A stretch of 55,962 bases of DNA from Paludibacteraceae bacterium (GTDB lineage: Bacteria > Bacteroidota > Bacteroidia > Bacteroidales > Paludibacteraceae): the NCBI GenBank assembly GCA_017450685.1, contig JAFSTB010000009.1, forward strand, positions 1-55,962. The letters are read 5' to 3'. This document shows, in pieces, positions 37,698 through 45,628 of this stretch. Position 1 is the first letter of the stretch, and each line of letters begins with the position of its first letter. Position numbers and translations under genes: made by a program. Under the pieces are notes generated by a model. The model ran no database searches. It was not told the DNA's origin and saw nothing but the letters and a program-made list of their open reading frames with translations.

Positions 37698-39938
37698 GTG
37701 AAAAGGCACAACGTCTATATTATCCTTCTTACATTGCTCCTCACGGCTTGCAATGCCACTAAGTTCGTGCCTGAAGGTAAGTATCTTCTGAATAAAACAA
37801 AGGTGGAAGTGACCGACAATAAACAGGTGTCACCCTCAGACCTCAAAGCCTATCTCCGACAGAAACCCAATAGTGAGGTGTTAGGCTTTTGGAAACTGCA
37901 ACTGGACATCTACAACACCGCACCTTCCGACACTTCAACCAGTTCACGGCAACGACTGGCACGCAATGCTCATAAGTTGGGTGAGGCACCCGAGATTTAC
38001 GACGACGCTCTCACCACTGCCAGTATGTACCAACTGAAAAAAGCCATGCATAACTATGGCTATTTTCATAGCGAAGTTGACACCGTGCAGCGTATCAAGA
38101 ACCGCAAGATGTACCTCACCTACAAGGTGACAGCCAATCAGCCATACCATCTTCGCAGTTGCACTTATGTTCTGCCGTATCAGCCTCTGAAAGAAGTGGC
38201 AAACAATCGCCGCCGGACACTGATAAAAGACGGTATGCTCTTCGATACCAATGTCTTTGATGCTGAACGACAACGTATAGTGTCCGCCATGAGACGAAGA
38301 GGATATTACTATATGGAGAAAGATATCCTTCGGGTATTGGCTGACAGTGCCGTGGGCAATAAGCAAGTGGATGCCGAGATACGGTTGAGCGAGGCAGTGG
38401 AGAATATGCCCGACTCTCTGCAAAAACGGCTCTTCCAACCTTATACCGTCAGAAAAGTATATTTCCATACCGACTATAACCCTAATTTTGCACCCGACTC
38501 ATTAGCCTTACTCACCAAAGAGACAGGCGATTATGTCTATACATGGGTTGGTCGCCGTCTGTTGCGCGACCGCGCTTTGCGGCACAACTGCGCCATCGAA
38601 CCCGGCGAACTGTTCAACGAAAGAGATGTGGAGCGAACCTATGAGATGCTCAACGGTTTGGGCATAGTCAAGTATGTGGACATAACCTTCAAAGCCGTCG
38701 GCGATTCGTTGCTCGACTGCCATATAGTGCTCTCTCGCACGAAGTTACACACCGTCTCGGCGGAAGTGGAAGGTACCTATTCAGGTGGCGATTGGGGCAT
38801 ATCTGCCGGGGTAGGGTATATCAATAGGAATATCTTCCGTGGAGCGGAGGAGTTGCAACTCTCAGGTAGCGGCGGCTACGAATGGCGGCAGAACGGCGGT
38901 CGTGCCATCGAAGGCAAAGTGGCAGCATCGCTCACTTTCCCCATCCGACTGCAATTGGCACTCTCATATCAGTATCAGACACGACCCGATGAGTTTACGC
39001 GCTCGGTGGCTAACGCCTCTTTGCTCTACACCTTGCCTTCCTACCGTCGCGGCTGGACACACACCTTCCGCTTCCTCGACCTTACATACGTCTATGTGCC
39101 GTGGATGAGCAGCGAGTTCGAACAACGATTCGTGAATAACAATAACCCCCTCAAATACTCCTACGAGTCACACCTGATTGAGGCTATCGGCTATTCGGCA
39201 CGCTACTCAGGCTACCGACGCAATCAGCCGGCACGCTCCTTCAGCGAAGCACGATTCAACATCGAAACGGCAGGCAATGTGCCGTATGCTGCTGCCAAAG
39301 GAATGAACCTCAAGAAAAGCGACGGAGTGTATAAGTTTGCCGATGTGGCTTTTGCACAATACGTCAAAGCCGATGTGTCTTATACTTTCAACCACGTCAT
39401 CGTACCCAAACATCGTATGGTCTATCATATCGGATTAGGTGTGGCTTTCCCATACGGCAACTCCGAGGCTGTACCCTACGAGCGCAGATATTTCGCCGGA
39501 GGCAGCAACCATGTGCGCGGCTGGACCGCACGCTCCTTAGGTCCGGGTGCCTACCACTCGACAGGTTCACGCATCGACTACGATAACCAAGCCGGTGATA
39601 TACAACTGGCTATGAACATCGAATATAGATGGAAAGTGTGGTCGATATTCGAGTTGGCGGCTTTCACCGATGCCGGCAATATATGGACTATTCGCAACTA
39701 TTCGACACAACCTAACGGCGCTTTCCGTTTCAACTCTTTCTACGAGCAAATAGCCTGGAGTTATGGCGTTGGTTTGCGTCTCGACCTCTCTTTCCTCATC
39801 TTCCGCGTCGATTTTGGTGTTCGTCTCTACGACCCGACGCGTATCAACACCGATGCCAAAGCGTGGCGTACTGCCCCCAACGGACTTAACTGGCACGACG
39901 ATATGGCATTCCATTTCGCTATCGGATACCCCTTCTAA
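37698..39938 (+). CDS. TamL-type BamA/TamA family outer-membrane lipoprotein
   Basis: 746 residues with a GTG start at 37698. A lipoprotein signal (LLLTAC, Cys18), POTRA-like segments (about 25-330) and a C-terminal 16-strand Omp85 barrel ending YPF. The Omp85 motif FAGGSNHVRGW is present. In Bacteroidetes the lipid-anchored TamA relative is called TamL and works with TamB in outer-membrane protein or lipid assembly; that role is inferred. It begins four bases after trmD and ends the operon; no tamB gene is adjacent. Confidence 0.87.
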   Translation: MKRHNVYIILLTLLLTACNATKFVPEGKYLLNKTKVEVTDNKQVSPSDLKAYLRQKPNSEVLGFWKLQLDIYNTAPSDTSTSSRQRLARNAHKLGEAPEIYDDALTTASMYQLKKAMHNYGYFHSEVDTVQRIKNRKMYLTYKVTANQPYHLRSCTYVLPYQPLKEVANNRRRTLIKDGMLFDTNVFDAERQRIVSAMRRRGYYYMEKDILRVLADSAVGNKQVDAEIRLSEAVENMPDSLQKRLFQPYTVRKVYFHTDYNPNFAPDSLALLTKETGDYVYTWVGRRLLRDRALRHNCAIEPGELFNERDVERTYEMLNGLGIVKYVDITFKAVGDSLLDCHIVLSRTKLHTVSAEVEGTYSGGDWGISAGVGYINRNIFRGAEELQLSGSGGYEWRQNGGRAIEGKVAASLTFPIRLQLALSYQYQTRPDEFTRSVANASLLYTLPSYRRGWTHTFRFLDLTYVYVPWMSSEFEQRFVNNNNPLKYSYESHLIEAIGYSARYSGYRRNQPARSFSEARFNIETAGNVPYAAAKGMNLKKSDGVYKFADVAFAQYVKADVSYTFNHVIVPKHRMVYHIGLGVAFPYGNSEAVPYERRYFAGGSNHVRGWTARSLGPGAYHSTGSRIDYDNQAGDIQLAMNIEYRWKVWSIFELAAFTDAGNIWTIRNYSTQPNGAFRFNSFYEQIAWSYGVGLRLDLSFLIFRVDFGVRLYDPTRINTDAKAWRTAPNGLNWHDDMAFHFAIGYPF

Positions 39939-39951
39939 ATCCTAATAACAC

Positions 39952-39985
39952 AATAAAGCCGCTCACCAACGAGAGCGGCTTTATT
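39952..39985. terminator. bidirectional terminator between tamL and tsf
   Basis: AATAAAGCCGCTC (39952-39964) and GAGCGGCTTTATT (39973-39985) form a perfect 13-bp stem with A-rich and T-rich ends on either side, so it can end both converging transcripts. Confidence 0.85.
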
Positions 39986-40004
39986 ATGTTGTGCCAAAGA
40001 GTGA

Positions 40005-40994
40005 TTACTCTTGGTTGAGAGTGATACGGCGGAAGTCGATGATATTGACGTTCTGTTTCTTGAGCACATCTTTCACCAACTCTTTTGAGTCGGACAGGAT
40101 GTATTGTTGTTCCACGAGTGTGCTCTCTTTGAGGAACTTCTGCAAGCGACATTGTGCTATCATCTCCACTTTTTTCATGTTGAGTGCTGCTTCAGCCTCA
40201 GCGGGAACGGTAGCGCGTATGTTGCGTGCTTCAGCGGCTTGTTCTTCTGTGAGCCAACCTTTGGCGGTGTTAGATGCTATATGGTCGTCGCTGTCAGCGT
40301 GAGCGGGGTTGATACCGGCTTTGCGCAAGGCTTGTTCAACGGCTTTGTTGATCTCGTCTTGTTTGGTCTTGTCGATAGCCACACTCAGTTCGCGGTCTTT
40401 CACCTCTTGTGCCACATGCTCGGCATCAAGAGCAACTGGAGCCATAGAAGCCACCTGCATGTTCATACCGTGCACGGTCTCTTGGTCGGCGGCAGCGTTG
40501 TCGGCTGCTACCAATGACGACAGTTTATTGCCAAGGTGGTTGTATGCATCCACTTTGGGGGCTGAAAGGAAGGTGTAGTCGCTTAGTTCCATCTTCTCGC
40601 CAGTCACACCGCTGCGCTCTGTTACTATCTCTGCCACGGTGAAATTGCCAATCTTGAGGTTCTTGAGTGCTTCCAAGTCGGCAGGACGATTGTCGATGGC
40701 AGCATCGAGAATCAGTTTGACCATACCTACGAAGTCTTCGTTCTTTGCTACGAAGTCGGTCTCACATTTGACGGCTACGATTGCACCGAAGCCATCTACT
40801 GTCTTTGCTAAAACGCAACCCTCGGATGCCTCACGGTCGCTACGTTTGGCAGCAATAGCCTGACCGCGTTTGCGAAGCAAGTCTTTCGCTACCTCAAAAT
40901 CACCGTTTGCCTCTTCAAGGGCTTTCTTCACGTCCATCATACCTGCGCCCGTCATATCGCGCAGTTTCTTTATATCTGCAAGTGTTACAGCCAT
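40005..40994 (-). CDS. tsf: translation elongation factor Ts
   Basis: Guanine-nucleotide exchange factor for EF-Tu. 329 residues from the ATG at 40994 (MAVTLADIKKLRDMTGAGMMD), longer than the E. coli 283 as usual for this phylum. The TDFVAKNEDFV motif that contacts EF-Tu is intact. Last gene of rplM-rpsI-rpsB-tsf. Confidence 0.96.
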   Translation of the reverse strand: MAVTLADIKKLRDMTGAGMMDVKKALEEANGDFEVAKDLLRKRGQAIAAKRSDREASEGCVLAKTVDGFGAIVAVKCETDFVAKNEDFVGMVKLILDAAIDNRPADLEALKNLKIGNFTVAEIVTERSGVTGEKMELSDYTFLSAPKVDAYNHLGNKLSSLVAADNAAADQETVHGMNMQVASMAPVALDAEHVAQEVKDRELSVAIDKTKQDEINKAVEQALRKAGINPAHADSDDHIASNTAKGWLTEEQAAEARNIRATVPAEAEAALNMKKVEMIAQCRLQKFLKESTLVEQQYILSDSKELVKDVLKKQNVNIIDFRRITLNQE

Positions 40995-41000
40995 AATCTT

Positions 41001-41066
41001 ATAGTTCAAAGTTGAAAGTTTATAGTTGAAAAAAGTTTGAAAGTTGAAAGTTTATAGTTGAAAGTT
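41001..41066. repeat. GTTGAAAGTTTATA repeats between rpsB and tsf
   Basis: Three imperfect copies of (A)GTTGAAAGTTTATAGTTGAA in 66 bases, filling the spacer and touching the last codons of rpsB. A tandem low-complexity repeat within an essential operon. Confidence 0.8.
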
Positions 41067-41931
41067 ATGCTTTCTCCTCAGCTTTCTCTTCTGTTTTCTC
41101 TTCTTCGGCAGGTGCTTCTACTGATGCCACTTTTTCAGCCTCTTTCTTTTCCGTGGTTTTCTTCACGCGTTGGCGACGCTCTTTGTGAGCGGGTGCATCT
41201 TCTTGAGCCTCTTGTTGAGCGGCAGCCTCTTCATCGGCTTTCTCCACTTTTCTCTCTTCTAAACCCTCTTTCACTGCTTCAGCCACAGTGCTGATAATCA
41301 GTTCGATGGACTTGGTGGCATCATCGTTGGCGGGGATGACGAAGTCGATGTTGTTAGGGTTGGAGTTAGTATCTACTATGCCGAACACGGGTATGCCGAG
41401 GCGGTTGGCTTCTGCCACTGCTATATGCTCTTTCATCACGTCCACTACAAACACGGCTGAAGGCAGACGGGTGAGGTCAGCTATTGAACCGAGGTTCTTC
41501 TCTAATTTCTCACGCTGACGAGTGATCTGCAGTTTTTCGCGTTTGGAGATATTGTCGAACGTACCGTCTTGCATCATCTTGTCGATGGTTGCCATTTTCT
41601 TGATGGCTTTGCGGATAGTGGGGAAGTTGGTGAGCATACCGCCTGCCCAACGCTCGGTTATATAAGGCATGTTCATCTCTTTGGCTTTTTCTGCCACGAT
41701 GTACTGACCTTGCTTTTTGGTGGCTACAAAGAGGATTTTTCTTCCTGAACGTGCGATGTTCTTCAAGGCTTCGGCTGCCTCGTCTAATTTGACGGCGGTC
41801 TTGTTAAGGTCGATGATGTGGATGCCGTTGCGCTCCATATAGATATAAGGAGCCATCGCCGGATTCCATTTGCGCTTGAGGTGACCGAAATGGCAACCTG
41901 CTTCAAGCAGTTGATCAAATGTTGTTCTCAT
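41065..41931 (-). CDS. rpsB: 30S ribosomal protein S2
   Basis: Small-subunit protein at the mRNA exit side. 288 residues: core matches S2 up to about residue 225 (QLLEAGCHFGHLKRKWNPAM start; VIPANDDATKSIELI near the end), followed by a tail of about 60 residues rich in E, K, A and Q. Such acidic-basic tails occur in Bacteroidetes S2 and are variable. The 217-base spacer before it carries a hairpin at 42108-42142. Confidence 0.96.
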   Translation of the reverse strand: MRTTFDQLLEAGCHFGHLKRKWNPAMAPYIYMERNGIHIIDLNKTAVKLDEAAEALKNIARSGRKILFVATKKQGQYIVAEKAKEMNMPYITERWAGGMLTNFPTIRKAIKKMATIDKMMQDGTFDNISKREKLQITRQREKLEKNLGSIADLTRLPSAVFVVDVMKEHIAVAEANRLGIPVFGIVDTNSNPNNIDFVIPANDDATKSIELIISTVAEAVKEGLEERKVEKADEEAAAQQEAQEDAPAHKERRQRVKKTTEKKEAEKVASVEAPAEEEKTEEKAEEKA

Positions 41932-42107
41932 TTGGTTAAAAGGTTTTTTGGATGATTGATAATTATTGTTTTGCTATGCACTTCTTCTTCTGACGCTAAC
42001 CTTGTAAGAGAGAAATGATATAATACTTTTCTTTCTTTTTCTCTTCCAAACAGAGAGAGGCAGAACTATATGGCTTGCAGCGTGTTGTCCTTTGGTCAGA
42101 GAGAAGC

Positions 42108-42142
42108 AATAGCAGGGTAGTCCCGACGGAATCCCTGCTATT
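42108..42142. other. hairpin in the rpsI-rpsB spacer
   Basis: AATAGCAGGG (42108-42117) and CCCTGCTATT (42133-42142) pair perfectly with a 15-base loop, six bases after the rpsI stop. It could be an attenuator or part of an S2-responsive leader. A T-run (TTTT) follows only on the plus side. Confidence 0.55.
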
Positions 42143-42148
42143 TTGGCA

Positions 42149-42535
42149 TTAACGTTTCGAGAATTGGAAGTGTTTGCGTGCTTTGGGTTGTCCGGGTTTC
42201 TTACGTTCAACCTCACGAGCGTCGCGTGTCATAAAGCCTTCTGCTTTGAGGGCGGGCTTATCTTCGGGGTTTATTTTGACCAGTGCGCGAGCGATAGCCA
42301 GACGCAGTGCTTCGGCTTGACCTTTGTAGCCGCCGCCGTCAAGATTAACCTTGATGTCGTATTTCTCTGCCACATTCAACTTCTGAAGCGGCTGTTTAAC
42401 AATGTATTGAAGAATCGGACTCGGGAAATAAACTTCGAGGTCACGACCGTTGATGGTAATTTTACCGGCACCTTCATTTACGTAAATGCGTGCCACAGCA
42501 GCCTTACGACGACCTAATGCATTGATTGTCTCCAT
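42149..42535 (-). CDS. rpsI: 30S ribosomal protein S9
   Basis: Small-subunit head protein whose C-terminal tail reaches the P-site tRNA. 128 residues, full length: start INALGRRKAAVARIYV, conserved GGGYKGQAEALRLAIARAL and the basic end KARKHFQFSKR. Nine bases after rplM. Confidence 0.97.
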   Translation of the reverse strand: METINALGRRKAAVARIYVNEGAGKITINGRDLEVYFPSPILQYIVKQPLQKLNVAEKYDIKVNLDGGGYKGQAEALRLAIARALVKINPEDKPALKAEGFMTRDAREVERKKPGQPKARKHFQFSKR

Positions 42536-42544
42536 ATCCTTCCG

Positions 42545-43000
42545 TTATTTAAGAGTATTGATATCTATTTGTTTGGGTTGTTGTGCTTGCAGGTTATGCT
42601 CTGCACCTTCGAACACACGCAGGTTGGTAATGAGGCGTGCACCAAGACGATTCTTTGGAAGCATTCCTTTCACCACTTTGCGAATAAGGCGGTCAGCACC
42701 TTTCTCCAGCAACTGAGCAGGAGTCATCTCTCTCTGACCACCGGGGAAACCGGTGTAACGTACATAAACGCGGTCGTTCCACTTATTGCCCGTGAGACGA
42801 ACCTTCTCTGCATTGATAACAATAACATTGTCACCACAATCCACATTCGGAGTGAAATTGGGTTTGTACTTGCCACGAAGCAACTTAGCAATCTTCGTGC
42901 ACATACGGCCAAGAACTTGACCTTCCGCATCTACCACCACCCATTCTTTTTGAACGGTGGCTTGGTTGGCTGATACGGTCTTGTAAGATAACGTATCCAT
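42545..43000 (-). CDS. rplM: 50S ribosomal protein L13
   Basis: Early-assembly protein of the large subunit. 151 residues with WVVVDAEGQVLGRMCTKIA, the GDNVIVINAEKV core and YTGFPGG. First gene of the rplM-rpsI-rpsB-tsf block; preceded by a leader of about 109 bases with nested stems and a perfect promoter. Confidence 0.97.
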   Translation of the reverse strand: MDTLSYKTVSANQATVQKEWVVVDAEGQVLGRMCTKIAKLLRGKYKPNFTPNVDCGDNVIVINAEKVRLTGNKWNDRVYVRYTGFPGGQREMTPAQLLEKGADRLIRKVVKGMLPKNRLGARLITNLRVFEGAEHNLQAQQPKQIDINTLK

Positions 43001-43020
43001 AGTATTAAAATATTTTATCT

Positions 43021-43103
43021 GTTAGGCCGACAGACATCATTTACGCCACGTAGGTACTCAACGCACTCGATGAGTGTTGCTTGTGGCCACTGCCCAGCCT
43101 AAC
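43021..43103 (-). promoter_or_regulatory. structured leader RNA upstream of rplM
   Basis: Three nested helices on the minus strand: outer GTTAGGC/GCCTAAC (43097-43103 with 43021-43027), middle GCCAC/GTGGC (43083-43087 with 43045-43049) and an inner hairpin CAACACTC/GAGT(GC)GTTG (43059-43079, loop ATC). The outer stem begins within a few bases of the expected transcript start. This resembles autoregulatory ribosomal-protein leaders, as known for rplM in other phyla; control by L13 or S9 is inferred. Confidence 0.65.
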
Positions 43104-43115
43104 ACGTTCAGCGTG

Positions 43116-43147
43116 CAAAGGTACGGCAACTTTTTCTATTGCGCAAA
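43116..43147 (-). promoter_or_regulatory. promoter of rplM-rpsI-rpsB-tsf
   Basis: On the minus strand TTTG (43147-43144), exactly 20 bases, TACCTTTG (43123-43116). Confidence 0.85.
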
Positions 43148-43236
43148 TATGTGAGCAATTTTTTTAAGGTAAAATGCTGATTGGGCGTTGCATTAGGCTT
43201 CCTATACCTCAATTGTACCACGACATATATGCCCTG

Positions 43237-43602
43237 CTATTTCTTTTGCAGTTGGGGGGTGGCAGCCTCTTTTTGTGCGAAGACGGTGTCGTGTTCGGCT
43301 TTGAGGCGCGACATCACCTTGGGGTAGATCTTGTCGAAGATGCGAGGGTGAGCGGTGTACCAAACCAGCGATGAGTCGAACTGCGCCTGTGTTATGCCGT
43401 GACGCTCTAAGACGGCGTTGTAGCAAGTCTGACGCAGGGTGTCGTAAGGATAATGGATACCGGCAACGAGGATGATACCGTCGGCACGGTGCAACTCATA
43501 TAGCACATCTTCCATCTCCGACTGCGATAACACCTTGCGCGGACGGCAAGACGGCATAAGCATAAGTGTGAGAAGAAAGAGTAACGGTATGATTCGGCGC
43601 AT
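43237..43602 (-). CDS. DUF4296 lipoprotein
   Basis: 121 residues from the ATG at 43602, which gives a lipoprotein signal peptide (LMLMPSC) after MRRII. The body, with MEDVLYELHRADGI and a helical YNAVLERHGITQAQFDSSLVWYTAHP, matches the Bacteroidetes DUF4296 family, which commonly follows lspA as here. The open frame extends upstream into lspA but loses the signal. Function unknown. Confidence 0.78.
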   Translation of the reverse strand: MRRIIPLLFLLTLMLMPSCRPRKVLSQSEMEDVLYELHRADGIILVAGIHYPYDTLRQTCYNAVLERHGITQAQFDSSLVWYTAHPRIFDKIYPKVMSRLKAEHDTVFAQKEAATPQLQKK

Positions 43603-43643
43603 AGCGGGTTGGATGTATAGAAGGGGATGTTCCCTTTGGCATT

Positions 43644-44177
43644 TCACTTCAGTTCTTTTCTGTACCATAACAAAATGACAATGACGGCAACGGTGATGCA
43701 GGAGTCGGCGATATTGAACACGGGCTGGAAGAACAGACATTCGCCGGCACTATTGGTGATAAGCGGAAAATAGAGCATATCAATCACTTTGCCGTAGAAG
43801 AGTGGGGCATAGCCGAACATCTTGCCATAGAAGAGGCAGTCGATGATATTACCTAATGCTCCGGCGGTGACGAAAGCGATGGTGGCTATATATCCTGTCT
43901 TGACGGGTCTGGCTGAACGGATAAGCCGGTGCATATACCAGCCGAGCAGTACCACTGCCACAAGGCGAAAGAGGGTGAGGAACAGTTTGTCGAACCACTC
44001 GATACCGAAAGCCATACCGTCGTTTAACACGTGGCACAAGTAGAAGAACGGCAGCACTTCAAGGCAATCGCCAACAGGGATAAAATGGTGAACAAGCAGT
44101 TTGGTCGCTTGGTCAAGGGCTACCATCAGAAGGATGATAGCCGCCACCATAATGCTCTGTTTTTGTGTGCGCTGCAT
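43644..44177 (-). CDS. lspA: lipoprotein signal peptidase (signal peptidase II)
   Basis: Inner-membrane aspartyl protease that cleaves prolipoprotein signal peptides. 177 residues, four membrane helices. Catalytic aspartates D113 (GNIIDCLFYG) and D158 (NIADS) are present, with the conserved D22 (LDQATK) and N52 (LNDGMAFG). It starts five bases before the metK stop end, so is probably in the same transcript. ileS and a DksA-type gene, its frequent upstream neighbours in this phylum, are not here. Confidence 0.94.
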   Translation of the reverse strand: MQRTQKQSIMVAAIILLMVALDQATKLLVHHFIPVGDCLEVLPFFYLCHVLNDGMAFGIEWFDKLFLTLFRLVAVVLLGWYMHRLIRSARPVKTGYIATIAFVTAGALGNIIDCLFYGKMFGYAPLFYGKVIDMLYFPLITNSAGECLFFQPVFNIADSCITVAVIVILLWYRKELK

Positions 44178-44182
44178 CTGTC

Positions 44183-45463
44183 TTAAATCTCTTTAATCAG
44201 TCTTTTTATCTCTTCTGCCTTGTCCGTCTTTTCCCAAGTGAACAGTTCCACTTCGCGGGAGAAAGTGTTGCCGTTACCGTCGATAAACTGTTTGGTCACC
44301 ACTTGTGGTGTTCGTCCCACATGACCATATCTTGCCGTCTGTTCGTAGATGGGGTTTTTGAGTTTGAGGTCGCGTATGATGCCGGCAGGTGTGAGGTCGA
44401 AGAGGCGGTGGATGATGTCAATTATTTTCTCATCGTGTATAGTGCCGGTGCCGTAGGTATTGACGAAGATGCTGACGGGTTGTGCCACACCTATGGCATA
44501 ACTGAGTTGCACTAACATCTCTCGTGCCACACCTGCAGCCACCATGTTCTTGGCTATCCATCGTGCGGCATAGGCAGCCGAACGGTCCACTTTCGACGGG
44601 TCTTTGCCCGAGAATGCGCCACCGCCGTGTGCGCCGCGACCACCATAGGTGTCCACAATGATTTTTCTTCCCGTTAGTCCGGTATCGCCGTGCGGACCGC
44701 CTATGACGAACTGTCCGGTGGGGTTGACCAACAGCCGAAAATCGCCTTCTAACAGTTGTGCATAGCGTCTGTCGCGTTTAGCCACGCGAGGCAGCAGGAT
44801 ATGGCGTATGTCATTGGCTATCTGCTCTTGTGTCACTTCAGGGTCGTGCTGTGTGGAGAGGACGATGGTGTCAAGGCGTACGGGATGATGGTTCTCGTCA
44901 TATTCGAGTGTTACCTGACTCTTGGCATCGGGGCGCAGGTAAGTCATCTCTTTGCCCTCTTTGCGTATGCGCGCGAGCGTATAGACAAGGGTGTGAGCAA
45001 GATCCAATGTGAGGGGCATCAGGTTGTCGGTCTCGTCAACGGCATAACCGAACATCATTCCTTGGTCGCCGGCTCCCTGCTCTTTGTCCTCCGTGCGGTT
45101 GACACCCATAGCGATGTCGGCACTCTGCTCGTGCAAGGCTGTCAGTATGCCGCAACTCTCCGACTCGAACTTATATGCCGAGCGTGTGTAACCTATACGT
45201 GCTATCACGTCGCGTGCCACACGCTGCACATCAACCCACTGACTGCTCGTCACCTCACCTGCTATCACCACCTGACCCGTGGTCACCAACGTCTCACAAG
45301 CGACGTGACTATCGGCATCAAGTGCAAGAAAATGGTCAAGAACGGCATCGCTGATCTGGTCTGCCACTTTGTCGGGATGACCCTCGCTGACGGATTCGGA
45401 AGTGAAAAGATAATGCCCTTGGGGCAGCACAGATGAGTGCATAGAAGAATAAGGTGCTTTCAT
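44183..45463 (-). CDS. metK: S-adenosylmethionine synthetase
   Basis: Makes S-adenosylmethionine from methionine and ATP. 426 residues from the ATG at 45463; the motifs are [32 protein letters not shown] and the P-loop-like [16 protein letters not shown]. The frame is open to 45553, but that lies inside the promoter, so the longer start is excluded; an ATG at 45442 is an alternative. lspA follows. Confidence 0.96.
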   Translation of the reverse strand: MKAPYSSMHSSVLPQGHYLFTSESVSEGHPDKVADQISDAVLDHFLALDADSHVACETLVTTGQVVIAGEVTSSQWVDVQRVARDVIARIGYTRSAYKFESESCGILTALHEQSADIAMGVNRTEDKEQGAGDQGMMFGYAVDETDNLMPLTLDLAHTLVYTLARIRKEGKEMTYLRPDAKSQVTLEYDENHHPVRLDTIVLSTQHDPEVTQEQIANDIRHILLPRVAKRDRRYAQLLEGDFRLLVNPTGQFVIGGPHGDTGLTGRKIIVDTYGGRGAHGGGAFSGKDPSKVDRSAAYAARWIAKNMVAAGVAREMLVQLSYAIGVAQPVSIFVNTYGTGTIHDEKIIDIIHRLFDLTPAGIIRDLKLKNPIYEQTARYGHVGRTPQVVTKQFIDGNGNTFSREVELFTWEKTDKAEEIKRLIKEI

Positions 45464-45484
45464 TTTAGCATTTTGTTGTTTTAG

Positions 45485-45518
45485 GTGGGGTTGCAATTCG
45501 AAATAAATCCATCCCCAC
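45485..45518 (-). other. hairpin in the metK leader
   Basis: GTGGGG (45485-45490) and CCCCAC (45513-45518) pair in the leader of about 85 bases. It does not resemble a known SAM riboswitch, so only a simple hairpin is claimed. Confidence 0.4.
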
Positions 45519-45550
45519 AAGATTAGACTAAATATTATTTTTTGAGCCGA

Positions 45551-45582
45551 CAAAGGTACGGCGAAAAATGCGTTTGCGCAAA
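45551..45582 (-). promoter_or_regulatory. promoter of metK
   Basis: On the minus strand TTTG (45582-45579), exactly 20 bases, TACCTTTG (45558-45551). Confidence 0.85.
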
Positions 45583-45628
45583 TATGTTGGCAAAAATGAG
45601 GGCCAAGGTATTGATACTATGACTTATA

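Noticed and set aside
45464..45550. SAM riboswitch in the metK leader
   Set aside because: Only one 6-bp GC-rich stem is visible; the conserved cores of the known SAM classes are not present.
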